Counted from the stretch's first letter, positions 34,878 to 44,710 are shown. The stretch is 64,000 bases of DNA from Thiomicrorhabdus cannonii (GCF_013391695.1 NZ_JACBGH010000004.1:62001-126000); one strand, 5' to 3'. Notes: generated from the letters alone by a model not told the origin. Translations and numbers: made by a program.

Positions 34878-36146
34878 ATGAGCCACACCTTTCACGCTTT
34901 TCCGTATCAAAACAATGTGCTGCACGCCGAAGACGTCAGTCTGGCGCAGCTTGCCCAGGACTTCGGCACGCCGCTGTATGTCTACTCGCGCAGCGAACTG
35001 GAAAACCGCTGGCAGGCGTTTGACCGCGCCTTCGGCAAGCAGCCGCATCTGGTCTGCTATGCGGTTAAAACCAATTCCAATATCGCCGTTCTGAACGTGC
35101 TCGCCAAGCTTGGCGCCGGTTTTGATATTGTGTCGCAAGGTGAACTGGAGCGTGTATTGCGTGCCGGCGGCGATCCGGCCAAGGTGGTGTTTTCGGGTGT
35201 GGCCAAACAGCCTAAAGAGATCGAACGTGCGCTGGAAGTCGGCATCCGCTGTTTCAATATCGAATCGCATGCCGAACTGGAACGTATTCAGCAAGTGGCT
35301 GAACGCATGGGCAAAATGGCCAATGTTTCCATCCGCGTCAATCCGGATGTGGACGCCAAAACCCACCCGTATATCTCCACCGGCCTCAAAGACAACAAGT
35401 TCGGCGTGGACATCAACACCGCGCCTGAGCTGTATGCGGACGCCTGCGCCTGCGCTAACGTCAATCCTATCGGCATCGACTGCCACATCGGTTCACAGCT
35501 CACCGACATCCAGCCGTTCACCGACGCGCTGGAACGCGTGCTGGCGCTCAAAGCCAAACTGCACGAGATGGGCATCGACATCCACCATCTGGATCTGGGC
35601 GGCGGCCTCGGCATTCAGTACACTGACCAGACCCCGCCGGCGATTGCCGACTACGTGCAGGCGCTGATCGGCAAGCTCAACGATCCGTCGATTGAAGTGA
35701 TTATCGAACCGGGCCGCGCCATTGCCGGCAATGCCGGGGTACTGGTCACGCAGGTGGAGTTTTTGAAACCAACCGAGCACAAGAACTTTGCGATTATCGA
35801 CGCCGGCATGAACGACCTGATCCGTCCGGCGCTTTATCAGGCGTACCAGCAGATTGTGCCGGTCGCGCCGCGCATTGATGGTCTAACCGGCAAATGGGAC
35901 ATCGTCGGCCCGGTGTGCGAAACCGGCGACTTCCTTGGCAAGGAGCGTGAACTGAACCTCAAGGCCGGCGATTTGCTGGCGGTGATGTCTTCCGGCGCTT
36001 ACGGTTTCACCATGAGCTCCAACTACAACACCCGTCCGCGCGCCGCCGAAGTCATGGTGCAGGGCGATCAAGCCTGGCTGATCCGCCCGCGCGAAACCTA
36101 TGACGACCTGATGGGCAGCGAGCGCATTATTGGCGCTTCCGAGTAA
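34878..36146 (+). CDS. lysA: Diaminopimelate decarboxylase LysA
   Basis: Decarboxylates meso-diaminopimelate to lysine, PLP-dependent. 422 residues, group IV decarboxylase fold. The PLP lysine is in VCYAVKTNSNIAVL, with HIGSQLTD, EPGRAIAGNAG and the cysteine motif GPVCETGDFLGKER following. The genes that often follow (dapF, xerC) are absent; instead a paired-repeat hairpin and a second inverted repeat close the unit. Confidence 0.98.
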   Translation: MSHTFHAFPYQNNVLHAEDVSLAQLAQDFGTPLYVYSRSELENRWQAFDRAFGKQPHLVCYAVKTNSNIAVLNVLAKLGAGFDIVSQGELERVLRAGGDPAKVVFSGVAKQPKEIERALEVGIRCFNIESHAELERIQQVAERMGKMANVSIRVNPDVDAKTHPYISTGLKDNKFGVDINTAPELYADACACANVNPIGIDCHIGSQLTDIQPFTDALERVLALKAKLHEMGIDIHHLDLGGGLGIQYTDQTPPAIADYVQALIGKLNDPSIEVIIEPGRAIAGNAGVLVTQVEFLKPTEHKNFAIIDAGMNDLIRPALYQAYQQIVPVAPRIDGLTGKWDIVGPVCETGDFLGKERELNLKAGDLLAVMSSGAYGFTMSSNYNTRPRAAEVMVQGDQAWLIRPRETYDDLMGSERIIGASE

Positions 36147-36168
36147 AATCCTCAAAAACGCTTTTAAA

Positions 36169-36218
36169 AAAACTGAACAGGCCGGGTAGCGATGTCGTTA
36201 CCCGGCCTGTTCAGTTTT
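36169..36218. repeat. Dispersed repeat, inverted pair forming a 20-bp stem after lysA
   Basis: AAAACTGAACAGGCCGGGTA (36169-36188) and its exact reverse complement (36199-36218) flank a 10-base loop. The 5' A-run and 3' T-run fit a bidirectional Rho-independent terminator. This is the ACTGAAC subtype, shared with 54777-54828 and 60950-60968. Confidence 0.92.
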
Positions 36219-36263
36219 GGGAATCGATTTTTTCGGTAACCGCATTTTATGATTGATTTATTG

Positions 36264-36440
36264 AACCACAGAGCACACGAAGAGCACGAAGAGTTTGAAC
36301 GTTAATCAGTCGTTGGTGTTATTTTTGTGTTTTAAAGCGGTTTTAAAAACATTTAAAATCAACAAGATTGGTTGAGAAGATATATATCAATTACTTAGAA
36401 AAACTTCGTGCTCTTCGTGCTCTTCGTGCTCTTCGTGGTT
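36264..36440. repeat. Imperfect inverted repeat with short tandem units (MITE-like)
   Basis: The left arm (36264-36295) begins AACCACAGAGCACACGAAG. The right arm (36401-36440) is its approximate complement and contains about four tandem copies of a CTCTTCGTG unit, ending CGTGGTT. The interior is AT-rich with no ORF. The end motif AACCACAGAG is also at the inner arms of the 28785-28935 element, so the two may be related. Confidence 0.75.
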
Positions 36441-36488
36441 TAAATCTTCATCAACTTATCAATCACAAAATATGGATACCCGATTTTT

Positions 36489-37688
36489 TCAACCCTCAAA
36501 CAACGCCTGCAGTCGCCCTTTGGCTTGCCACAGATGCAAGTTAGCGAGTTCTTTGGCGCTCGGCAGGCTGTTTTCGGGGCCGCGCACGCGGACAATCTCA
36601 ACCGTTTTGTTGGCCGCTTGTTTGATTAACGCCGCCCAAACAGCGTCTTCTTGCTGCCAGGCAATCAATTTGGAATCACTCTCGCCATCCAACTCCGTTA
36701 TCCAGGCGTGCTGTTGCAGCAAACTCAGCTGCAACCATTGCTGCGGCGGGGTCAAGACCATAAACTCATGCGCTGACGGCGCAAGCGTGTCGCTTAACGC
36801 AGGCAGGGCCTCTTCGTCACCTTGCAGTGCGCTTTCGGCCGCACTATTCAACCACTGCTGATAAAGCTGGCTGACCTCCACCAGATAACGGCTCTCGCCG
36901 ATCCGCGCCACTTCCGCCTCATCCAATCCAAGATAGTCGGCCAAACGGTAAGCGTCTTCCAGCAACGCCACCATGCTCTGACACTGCATCGGACGGCACG
37001 GCAGCTGCGCCAGCGCGCGGTGCAGCCGGCAACCGATCAATTCGGGAAAGCGCGCCGCCAATGACAGCGCCATGGAGTTGATGCGCGGCAGGCTCTGCAA
37101 GGCATGCAGACGGCGCTCGTCGAGCAGACAGACTTCGATCTGCTCAGAAATCTCCTGGTTGACCCAGCGCAGCCGCAGATTACGCAGAAACTTGACGGTC
37201 TCCTCCTTGCCCGGCCAACCGACCTGCGCGGCCATCTCCACCCGCTTGCCGGACAAGAGCGCGACCACTTCCGGCTCTTCCAGCCCGGAAGTCACCAAGC
37301 GCCACGCCAGCAAGGGCGCGTGGTCCAACAGCTCCAGAATTTGCGGATACTTGCCGCAATAATGCAGCAACGTCAGTTGATGGGACGGGAAAAGAGCGCA
37401 GCTGTCCTGAATCCACTTGGGAATCTGTTTGCGCCAATAGGCGAGTTGCGAAAAATTGGACCAGGCAAACACGCGCCAATCCTGCGGGTAGGCCGGAATC
37501 GGCTCGGATTCGAACATCATGCGCTCCCAGCCAATAACGCTAACCACACCAACCTGCGGTTCGATTTTGCGGGCGTCGATCCACAGAGTCTGCTCCACCT
37601 CATCCCAGAAGCACTGTTTGGCCAGCTGCTGTTGACGAAACCGGTCGCGGCTGTCGGGTAAAACGGCCGCCAGCGCCTTAGGCTTCAA
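36489..37688 (-). CDS. Unrecognised protein coupled to an HD-GYP response regulator
   Basis: About 399 residues if translation starts at TTG 37688, which has AAGGA upstream and lies inside the end of the HD-GYP gene. No ATG gives a sensible start. I recognise no domain. The sequence is rich in Leu, Gln, Trp and Ala, mostly helical, without signal peptide or membrane helices. The overlap places it in the operon kinase - HD-GYP - unknown. A role as an output or partner of that pathway is inference. Confidence 0.65.
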   Translation of the reverse strand: MKPKALAAVLPDSRDRFRQQQLAKQCFWDEVEQTLWIDARKIEPQVGVVSVIGWERMMFESEPIPAYPQDWRVFAWSNFSQLAYWRKQIPKWIQDSCALFPSHQLTLLHYCGKYPQILELLDHAPLLAWRLVTSGLEEPEVVALLSGKRVEMAAQVGWPGKEETVKFLRNLRLRWVNQEISEQIEVCLLDERRLHALQSLPRINSMALSLAARFPELIGCRLHRALAQLPCRPMQCQSMVALLEDAYRLADYLGLDEAEVARIGESRYLVEVSQLYQQWLNSAAESALQGDEEALPALSDTLAPSAHEFMVLTPPQQWLQLSLLQQHAWITELDGESDSKLIAWQQEDAVWAALIKQAANKTVEIVRVRGPENSLPSAKELANLHLWQAKGRLQALFEG

Positions 37689-38745
37689 GGTAGGTTTCCT
37701 TGATTTTACGGATGGCCGGCAAGACCGCCAAAAAGCAGTCGACCAGATAAGGGTCGAAGTGCTTGCCCTTCTCTTTCTGCAGCAGCTCCACCGCCCTGTC
37801 AATCGGCCAGGCTTCTTTGTAAGGTCGTTCGGAAGTCAGCGCATCAAACACGTCGGCAATCGCAACAATGCGCCCTTCAATCGGAATCTCATCGCCGGCC
37901 AGCCCATGCGGGTAACCTTTGCCGTCATACTTCTCGTGATGCGTCAGCGCAATTTTGTAGGCGATTTTGAGAATCTCCGAGGTGGAGCCTTTGAGAATGC
38001 TGGCACCGATCAGCACGTGATTCTGCATGGTCTTAAACTCGTCATCGCTGAGCTTGCCGGGCTTCATCAAAATGGTGTCGGAAATACCGATTTTGCCGAT
38101 GTCGTGCATCGGTGAAGCCTGCTGGATGAGGCACGCACGCTCCTCCCCCAGCCCGGCCTGTTTGGCGATTTCGTAAGTGTAGAGGCTGACGCGTTTGACA
38201 TGGTTGCCGGTTTCATTGTCGCGGTATTCACCGGCACGCCCCAGACGCTCCACAATCTCAATCTTGGCACGATTGAGTTGTTCGGTGCGCTCATTCACCA
38301 TCTGCTCCAAGGTTTCATTCTGTTCCTGGAGCGCCTTGCGCAAAAACCAGTTCTCCAGCTGCAGCTCGACCCGTCTTAAGAGTTCGAGCCGGTCGAAGGG
38401 TTTGCTCACATAATCATTGGCGCCGGCTTGCAGGGCTTTGTTGCGGTTCTGCTGGTCATTCTGTGCGGTCAGCATGATAATCGGCGGCTTCTGCAACTGT
38501 TTGTAGTGCTGGTTCAGTAAAGACAGAACGCCGAAGCCGTCGAGAATCGGCATATTGATGTCCAGCAGAATCAGGTCGACAGGCTGGCGTTGCACAATGC
38601 TCGCCACCTGCAGCGGATTGCTGCAGGTTTCGATCTGCTCAAAGCCCTCCTGCTCAAACGAGTCGCGCACCAGCTCCAGGTTGACGGCCTGGTCATCCAC
38701 CACCAGAATACGGGCCTGTTTGATGGGTTGCATGCTTCCAAACAT
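37678..38745 (-). CDS. Response regulator with HD-GYP phosphodiesterase domain (RpfG type)
   Basis: About 355 residues. A receiver domain (about 10-125; phospho-acceptor in LILLDINMPILDG) is joined by a coiled-coil linker to an HD-GYP domain (about 160-350). HDIGKIGI and HHEKYDGKGYPHGLAG are complete, so hydrolysis of cyclic-di-GMP is expected. ATG 38745 is chosen; a GTG at 38757 overlapping the kinase stop (GTGA) is an alternative that would give tight coupling. The neighbouring hybrid kinase is the obvious phosphodonor. Confidence 0.94.
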   Translation of the reverse strand: MFGSMQPIKQARILVVDDQAVNLELVRDSFEQEGFEQIETCSNPLQVASIVQRQPVDLILLDINMPILDGFGVLSLLNQHYKQLQKPPIIMLTAQNDQQNRNKALQAGANDYVSKPFDRLELLRRVELQLENWFLRKALQEQNETLEQMVNERTEQLNRAKIEIVERLGRAGEYRDNETGNHVKRVSLYTYEIAKQAGLGEERACLIQQASPMHDIGKIGISDTILMKPGKLSDDEFKTMQNHVLIGASILKGSTSEILKIAYKIALTHHEKYDGKGYPHGLAGDEIPIEGRIVAIADVFDALTSERPYKEAWPIDRAVELLQKEKGKHFDPYLVDCFLAVLPAIRKIKETYLEA

Positions 38746-38753
38746 AAAACGTC

Positions 38754-41039
38754 TCACTCTGCGAGTAATTGTAGTAACGTGCGGATATCGATCGGCTTGG
38801 TCAGATAGGCGTCAAAGCCCAGTTGCAAGCCGTATTCGATATCCGCTTGCATCGCTTTGGCGGTCACGGCAATAATGCGCGGCATCGTTGTCTGCAGTTC
38901 CGGGTGGGTGCGCAGAATCACCAACGCCTGTTCGCCGCTCATGGCGGGCAGATCCAAATCCATCAGAATCAGCTCCGGCTTGAGTTCCAGCGCCTTTTCA
39001 ATCCCCATCTCGGCGGTCGGCGTAATCGACAGTTCATAGCCTTCCAGGCTCCCGAAGATTTCCGACATCAGTTGCATATTCAGCGGATTGTCTTCGATGT
39101 ATAGCACCTGCTTGGGACGCGGCGCCGGCGTGGCGTTGCGCAACAGCGAGGGCTCTAGGCTCTGTTCTCTCTCTTGCGGTTCGCTGATGGAACCATCTCC
39201 ATGCAAAGGCAGCGCAAACCAGAAAACCGAGCCCTCCTGTTCGACACTCTCAAAGCCGATTTCACCGGACAGCAACTCGATAATGCGTTTGGTAATGCTC
39301 AAGCCGATACCGGTTCCCTCGATCGACTTGCCCTCGTATCCCAAACGGTTGAAGGGTTCAAATACCTGGGATTGATAAGCTTCGGGAATCCCCACGCCGG
39401 TATCGCGCACACTGACGCGCAGCATAGTGACGCCCGAAACCGACAGGTACGCTTCACACCCCACATCGACCAAACCGTGTTCACGGTTATACTTAATGGC
39501 ATTGGATAGAAAATTCAACAGCACCTGTTTAATGCGCGTGAAATCGCCGAGTACGCTGGCGTGACAGGCTTCCGGTTGCAAATAACGCACATTCACGCCT
39601 TTGCGGTCGGCCAAAGGCTGGATGGTCGACAGACAGCTTTTGATCACATCGGGCATGGCCACAGCCGTCAAAGACACCTCCAAAGCGCTGCTTTCAATCT
39701 TGGAAAGCTCCAGCACTTGATTGATCAACTCCAGCAGGTGATGGCCCGCATAGCGGATGTTATTGACCTGTCGCGCCTGTTTTGCCGAAAGATCGCCGCT
39801 GGCCAGCAGATCGGAGAAACCGATAATCGAATTCAGCGGCGTGCGCAGTTCGTGGCTCATACTGGAAAGGAACTCGGACTTCGCCTGGTTGGCCCTTTCC
39901 GCCTGCTGTTTGGCCTCATGCAGTTCATCGGCCACCCGTTTGCGCTGGGTGATATCCTGCACCACCCCGAGCATGCGCAGCGGCTTGCCTTCAGCATCCC
40001 GGATCACGTCCCCTTTTTCCGACACCCAACGCACACTGCCATCCTTCCAGATCACGCGGTGTTCAATATCGTATTCGTTGCCCTCTTCCAAACAGGCCGC
40101 CACCGCGCCGGTGACCAATCCCACATCGTCGGGATGGATTGCACCGATAAAGTTTTCATAACTGGTCATTAACGTCTGGTTCGGCCCGCCGAAAATCGGC
40201 GACACCATCTCCGACCACCACAGTTCATCGGTTTGAATATTCCAGTCCCAGGTGCCGATATTGGCAAAATTCTGACTTTGATGCAGGCGCTTTTCCGTCT
40301 CTTCCAGCTGATTGAGCTTCTGTACCAGTTGCTGTTCGGTCTTCTTCAGCGCGGTGACGTCCGTGCGGATGGAGATAAAATGATCCACTTCACGCTGACG
40401 GTTCAGTACCGGCTGAATGGTCGAGTCAACCCAGTAGAGTTCGCCGTTTTTATTGCGGTTGCAGATCGTGCCATGCCAGTTGCGACCCGCCAATAAGGTC
40501 TGCCACACCGCTTTGAAAAAGCCCTTGGGCTGTTCGCCCGAATTAAGAATGGCGTGATCTTCACCAATCAGCTCTTCCAACGGGTAACCCGAGACCTCAA
40601 CAAACTTGGGGTTGGCGGAAATAATCGTGCCGTAACGGTCGGCGCGGGAGATGATGGCGTGATTATTCACCGCATACAAATCCCCCCAGGAAGTTGACAG
40701 AAAATCCTCCACATACACTTCCAGCAGGCCGCCCGGCTGGGTCAATACATCCACTTCAAAACGCAGTTGCTGCTGAAAATCCGCCAAATACACACGGTTG
40801 ACATCCGGCGCAAACACCCCCGGCAAAACCTCATCCAGCAAGGCGATGAATCCGCAGAAATGGCTCAACCCATCGGTTTGCGGAATCACATCAAAAATTT
40901 TGCGGACACTGCGGCTTTGCACCTCCAGCGCCTGTAACAGACGCTTGACCGGACGCTCGCCGCGCAACGCCTTGTCGGCGAGGATGCGGAAGGCGTGGAC
41001 TTCATTGGCTACAAATTGAACGGCGCTGGAATTGGGCAT
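38754..41039 (-). CDS. Hybrid sensor histidine kinase (PAS-PAS-HisKA-HATPase-REC)
   Basis: 761 residues, apparently soluble with no membrane helices. An N-terminal region of about 110 residues of unclear type is followed by two PAS domains (about 120-230 and 255-370). HisKA has the phosphorylated His in SMSHELRTPLNSIIGF (near 400), and the HATPase domain follows (DTGVGIP, GTGIGLS). A C-terminal receiver domain (about 640-760) has its Asp in LILMDLDLPAMSG. It should sense a cytoplasmic signal through PAS and pass phosphate to the HD-GYP regulator encoded just downstream. Confidence 0.94.
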   Translation of the reverse strand: MPNSSAVQFVANEVHAFRILADKALRGERPVKRLLQALEVQSRSVRKIFDVIPQTDGLSHFCGFIALLDEVLPGVFAPDVNRVYLADFQQQLRFEVDVLTQPGGLLEVYVEDFLSTSWGDLYAVNNHAIISRADRYGTIISANPKFVEVSGYPLEELIGEDHAILNSGEQPKGFFKAVWQTLLAGRNWHGTICNRNKNGELYWVDSTIQPVLNRQREVDHFISIRTDVTALKKTEQQLVQKLNQLEETEKRLHQSQNFANIGTWDWNIQTDELWWSEMVSPIFGGPNQTLMTSYENFIGAIHPDDVGLVTGAVAACLEEGNEYDIEHRVIWKDGSVRWVSEKGDVIRDAEGKPLRMLGVVQDITQRKRVADELHEAKQQAERANQAKSEFLSSMSHELRTPLNSIIGFSDLLASGDLSAKQARQVNNIRYAGHHLLELINQVLELSKIESSALEVSLTAVAMPDVIKSCLSTIQPLADRKGVNVRYLQPEACHASVLGDFTRIKQVLLNFLSNAIKYNREHGLVDVGCEAYLSVSGVTMLRVSVRDTGVGIPEAYQSQVFEPFNRLGYEGKSIEGTGIGLSITKRIIELLSGEIGFESVEQEGSVFWFALPLHGDGSISEPQEREQSLEPSLLRNATPAPRPKQVLYIEDNPLNMQLMSEIFGSLEGYELSITPTAEMGIEKALELKPELILMDLDLPAMSGEQALVILRTHPELQTTMPRIIAVTAKAMQADIEYGLQLGFDAYLTKPIDIRTLLQLLAE

Positions 41040-41045
41040 CGCTTA

Positions 41046-42239
41046 TTACCAACTGGCAGAGACTTTAAAGAAGAAGGTCTTGAGATATTCGGTTTCCGGG
41101 ATTGCCGGATGCACCGGGTGGTCAGGTGCCTGATGCGCCTGATCGAACAGCTGTACGCTGCGGTCGATATGGCGCGCCGCCGACTGCACCTGCTCCAGCA
41201 GATGATCGCGGCTCATGTGATGCGAGCAGGAGGCGGACACCAAAATGCCGTCCTGCTCCAACAGACGCATCGCGATCTCGTTGATACGGCGGTAGCCCTC
41301 CGCACCCTGTTTCAAATCCTTTTTGCGTTTGACAAACGCCGGTGGGTCGACAATCACCACGTCAAAACGCTCGGCTTCCAGACGCAAAGCGTTCAACACC
41401 TCAAAGGCATTGCCCTGAATCATGGTCATCTTATCGATAACGCCATTGAGTTCGGCGTTACGCTCCACCCCGTCCAGCGCCGCCTCTGAGGCATCCACAC
41501 AGGTCACGGCTTCGGCACCCGCCATCGCGGCCGCAATCCCCCAGCCGCCCAGATAACTGAATACGTCGAGAACACGCTTGCCCTTAACCAGCCCCTGCAG
41601 ACGCGCCCGCGCCATACGGTGATCGTAAAACCAGCCGGTTTTCTGGCCGCCGCTCACCGGCACGACAAACTGCGCGCCGTTCTCGCGAATAATCACCTCT
41701 TCGGGCAAACTTCCCAGAGCAACTTCTTCGTACAGCGCCAAGCCTTCCAACTCGCGGCTCTTGCTGTCGTTACGCAACACGACGGCCTGCGGATGGTAGA
41801 GGTTTTCCAAGACCTGCACGATCTGTTCTTTAACCGCTTCCATCCCGGCCGTGGTAATCTGCACGGCAAAAACGTCGCCGAAACGGTCGATGACCAAACC
41901 GGGCAGGCCGTCACTCTCGCCAAACACCAGACGATAGTAGGGTTCGTCAAAGTTCAGTTCACGCAGTTCCTGTGCCGCCTGAATACGGCGTTTAAGGAAC
42001 TTTTCGTTCAACTCCACTTTCGGATTGCGGCTCAACAGACGCGCGCAGATCAGGGTATTCGGGTTCACATAGCCCATCCCCAACGGCTTGCCGTTGGCAC
42101 CCTCAATAACCACCTGCTGACCGGCTTCAAACTGTTTGAGCGGCGTCGCCTCGGTGTCCACCTCATTGCTGAAAATCCATAAATGCCCTTGCTTCAGGCG
42201 GCGTTCTTCGTTTTTCTTGAGTCTTAGGGTTGCTAACAT
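41046..42239 (-). CDS. rlmI: 23S rRNA (cytosine(1962)-C5)-methyltransferase RlmI
   Basis: 397 residues. An N-terminal PUA domain (GHLWIFSNEV opens it) leads to a Rossmann methyltransferase domain with VLDVFSYLGGWGIAAA for SAM and the catalytic-region VDPPAFVKRKKDL. SASCSHHMSRD carries the conserved cysteine of m5C enzymes. It modifies C1962 of 23S rRNA in E. coli. It ends seven bases before the hybrid kinase gene starts, so cotranscription with that operon is possible though functionally unrelated. Confidence 0.96.
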   Translation of the reverse strand: MLATLRLKKNEERRLKQGHLWIFSNEVDTEATPLKQFEAGQQVVIEGANGKPLGMGYVNPNTLICARLLSRNPKVELNEKFLKRRIQAAQELRELNFDEPYYRLVFGESDGLPGLVIDRFGDVFAVQITTAGMEAVKEQIVQVLENLYHPQAVVLRNDSKSRELEGLALYEEVALGSLPEEVIIRENGAQFVVPVSGGQKTGWFYDHRMARARLQGLVKGKRVLDVFSYLGGWGIAAAMAGAEAVTCVDASEAALDGVERNAELNGVIDKMTMIQGNAFEVLNALRLEAERFDVVIVDPPAFVKRKKDLKQGAEGYRRINEIAMRLLEQDGILVSASCSHHMSRDHLLEQVQSAARHIDRSVQLFDQAHQAPDHPVHPAIPETEYLKTFFFKVSASW

Positions 42240-42282
42240 AGATCGATTCTTTTTTAAAAAGGAGGGGGCTTTAAAAAGTCAA

Positions 42283-42303
42283 CATGCACCGCGAGGGTGC
42301 ATG
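42283..42303 (-). terminator. Hairpin terminator of gcvH
   Basis: CATGCACC (42283-42290) pairs with GGTGCATG (42296-42303). On the minus strand it is followed by a run of five T (42273-42277 on the complement). Confidence 0.65.
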
Positions 42304-42340
42304 CTTAGTAAAACGGATGAGACATTCTCTGTCAGAAAAA

Positions 42341-42730
42341 TCAGGCCTGATCAATCAAATCCTGATACTCGCTGTCCGACATCAACTCTTCCAATTCGGT
42401 GACGTCATGTGGGGCGATTTTAAACAGCCAGCCGGCATCGTAAGGTTCCTCATTGATCAGTTCCGGTTCGTCTTCCAACGCTTCGTTAATGGCCACGATT
42501 TCGCCGCTCAAAGGCGCGTAGATTTCGGAGGCGGCCTTGACCGACTCCAATGACATGACTTCGTCGCCTGCGGTCACATCCGCACCCAGCTCCGGAAAGG
42601 TCACACTCATCAGATCGCCGAGCGATTCCTGCGCAAAATCGGTGATGCCCACCACGGCATTGCCCTGCTCATCAATATAAACCCATTCATGCGTTTCCGC
42701 ATATTTGAGGTGACTCGGTAAAACACTCAT
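42341..42730 (-). CDS. gcvH: Glycine cleavage system H protein GcvH
   Basis: 129 residues, lipoyl-carrier protein of the glycine cleavage complex. The lipoylated lysine is in LESVKAASEIYAPLSGEI near residue 65. It begins LKYAETHEWVYIDEQG, typical of GcvH. Other gcv genes (P, T) are not adjacent; gcvH stands alone with its own hairpin. A stand-alone H protein can also serve lipoate relay, so its role could include more than glycine cleavage. Confidence 0.97.
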   Translation of the reverse strand: MSVLPSHLKYAETHEWVYIDEQGNAVVGITDFAQESLGDLMSVTFPELGADVTAGDEVMSLESVKAASEIYAPLSGEIVAINEALEDEPELINEEPYDAGWLFKIAPHDVTELEELMSDSEYQDLIDQA

Positions 42731-42832
42731 TCTTTCTCTCCCAACAAGAACTTTACATAGCGCGCATCATAACATTAAACCCGCGGCTTACAATGGCTAA
42801 AAACGCGAAGTAAGGAGCAGTTCCTCCCCCCG

Positions 42833-44710
42833 TCAATTTTCCTGTGGTCCCAAGACCTCTTCGGCCATTTCTACGCGGTTACGCCCCTGTTCCTTCGCTT
42901 GATACAACGCCCGGTCAACGCGTTTCAGCAAGGTAAAACCGGTATCCCAGCGGGTGAGTTCCGCCACCCCGAAACTGGAGGTTAAAGGCACCGGCACCTG
43001 CTCCCTGCTTAAGGACTCCACCGCACTGCGTAAACGCTCCGCCGTCTGCAAGGCTTCGGCAATCGGTGTCTGCGGCAGAATCACTAAAAATTCTTCGCCG
43101 CCATAACGGCATAACACATCCGTATCGCGCAGCGCAGCGCGTACCGCAGCCGTCACCTCCACCAACACAGTATCACCGACATCATGACCGAAGGTGTCAT
43201 TGATCTTTTTAAAGAAATCCAGATCGTACAAAATCACCGAGAACGTCGACAAATAACGGCGCGAGCGGTTAATCTCTTTTTCCATCGCCTGATTGCAGGC
43301 CAACCGGTTGCCCGCCCCGGTCAACTCATCGGTGACACTGAGCTTCTTCAACTCTTGCTCATAATGTTCGATCTGGGTGATATCCTGCATCAACACGTTG
43401 TAGAGCCGCTCCGACAAGCCCATCATGGTTTTCACTTTAATCAGAAAAATCTGGGGGACGCCGTTATGCACAATTTTGGCCTTGTGCCGTTCGTTAGGAT
43501 GCATCAACACATAATCCAGCCAGAACATACCGTTCATGGTGGGCTGCAAAAACCCCTCCTCACGCTCAAACACTTCGCAGACGCACTGATAACGCTTCAA
43601 GAACGTCTCCAGATTCTCGAACTCGTCAAACAGCTCAAAGAAATGGGCGTTGGCATCGACCACCTGCTTGCCGTTGGAGATATAAATCACATCGGACACC
43701 GAGTTGATGATCTGCCGGTAGTAACGTTTTTTGGCTTCCGCATGGGAACGGCTCATAATGATGACCGCCAACAGCAGAACCAACAAAATCACACCGATAC
43801 TGATGACCACATATTTCTGCAAGACCCAGTTCACCTGCGAAAAATCGATGGCATCGTAAGGTTTAAAGGCCAGCCAGTACGCCAGCACCCCATCCTCGGA
43901 CTTAATCGGAAAAACCGACACCACATAGCCGTCGATCCGCGTATAGTCCGGCGTTTCCAGAAATGCCTGCAAACGCCCTTGATAGAGCTGTTCCAGCAGC
44001 GCTTTGCTGGCATTTTCATTAGCCACGTAATAGCCGTCGATAAACTTGCCGGTCAACGCCCGCGTCAACACGCTCTGAAAACGCTTGTCCACCAACAGCA
44101 CCGTTTCCACGCCGGCATCGTTCAAAAGTTTCTGCGTCAGCGGCGTAAACTGGGTGACAATATCCACCATCCCCAGCACGGTACCGTCATCGCTGATGAC
44201 CGGTGTCATTGTTTTAAAGGAGATGGTAAAGCGCCCCACGCTGATATTCTGCAAACTCCGACGCGTTTCGAAGACGGTACCGATTTCGGGACGAAACGGC
44301 AAAAGATTGTCGCCCACCTTTTCCGTCCAGCTGCGGTAGACGCTACGGCCGTCAATATCCACCAGCTGTACCCAGATGTCCTTGAAAGACGTGGCGTTAT
44401 TCAGGTTGGCCGTTAGTTGACTGAGTTTTTGCCGCAAAAGCGGCTGCGGGCGTTGCAGCAACTCTTCAATAATCGGATTTTCGGCCAGACTTTGCGCCAA
44501 CAATAAATTGGTCTGCTGCTGCGCCTGAACAAGGGTGCCGATGGTGTTTTTCGTTTCTTGCTTATCCTGCAGCACCGCCTCGTGGCGCAGCTTGATTTCG
44601 GCCTGACTGTAAAGCACATAGGCCAACAACAGCGCCAGCAACAACAACCCCAACAGCCAACTAAACGACTTGTAACTTTTCACGCTCAGAACGCCCCGCA
44701 TTGAATACAT
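42833..44710 (-). CDS. Membrane diguanylate cyclase with periplasmic Cache-like sensor
   Basis: 625 residues. TM1 (about 15-35) and TM2 (about 298-320) bound a periplasmic double-Cache-like domain. A PAS-like region (about 330-440) and a C-terminal GGDEF domain (about 455-615) with intact RYGGEEFLVI follow. RCYNVLMQDIT-like text (LYNVLMQDIT) ends the PAS. It should synthesise cyclic-di-GMP in response to an external ligand. It is monocistronic and divergent from nothing close; the umuD stop lies upstream of its start. Confidence 0.92.
   Translation of the reverse strand: MYSMRGVLSVKSYKSFSWLLGLLLLALLLAYVLYSQAEIKLRHEAVLQDKQETKNTIGTLVQAQQQTNLLLAQSLAENPIIEELLQRPQPLLRQKLSQLTANLNNATSFKDIWVQLVDIDGRSVYRSWTEKVGDNLLPFRPEIGTVFETRRSLQNISVGRFTISFKTMTPVISDDGTVLGMVDIVTQFTPLTQKLLNDAGVETVLLVDKRFQSVLTRALTGKFIDGYYVANENASKALLEQLYQGRLQAFLETPDYTRIDGYVVSVFPIKSEDGVLAYWLAFKPYDAIDFSQVNWVLQKYVVISIGVILLVLLLAVIIMSRSHAEAKKRYYRQIINSVSDVIYISNGKQVVDANAHFFELFDEFENLETFLKRYQCVCEVFEREEGFLQPTMNGMFWLDYVLMHPNERHKAKIVHNGVPQIFLIKVKTMMGLSERLYNVLMQDITQIEHYEQELKKLSVTDELTGAGNRLACNQAMEKEINRSRRYLSTFSVILYDLDFFKKINDTFGHDVGDTVLVEVTAAVRAALRDTDVLCRYGGEEFLVILPQTPIAEALQTAERLRSAVESLSREQVPVPLTSSFGVAELTRWDTGFTLLKRVDRALYQAKEQGRNRVEMAEEVLGPQEN

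Larger units (their letters stand above)
36147..36488. other. Gap of about 340 bases after lysA filled by two inverted-repeat elements
   Basis: No gene is supportable. It holds the paired dispersed repeat at 36169-36218 and the longer imperfect inverted repeat at 36264-36440. The remainder is AT-rich. Confidence 0.7.
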
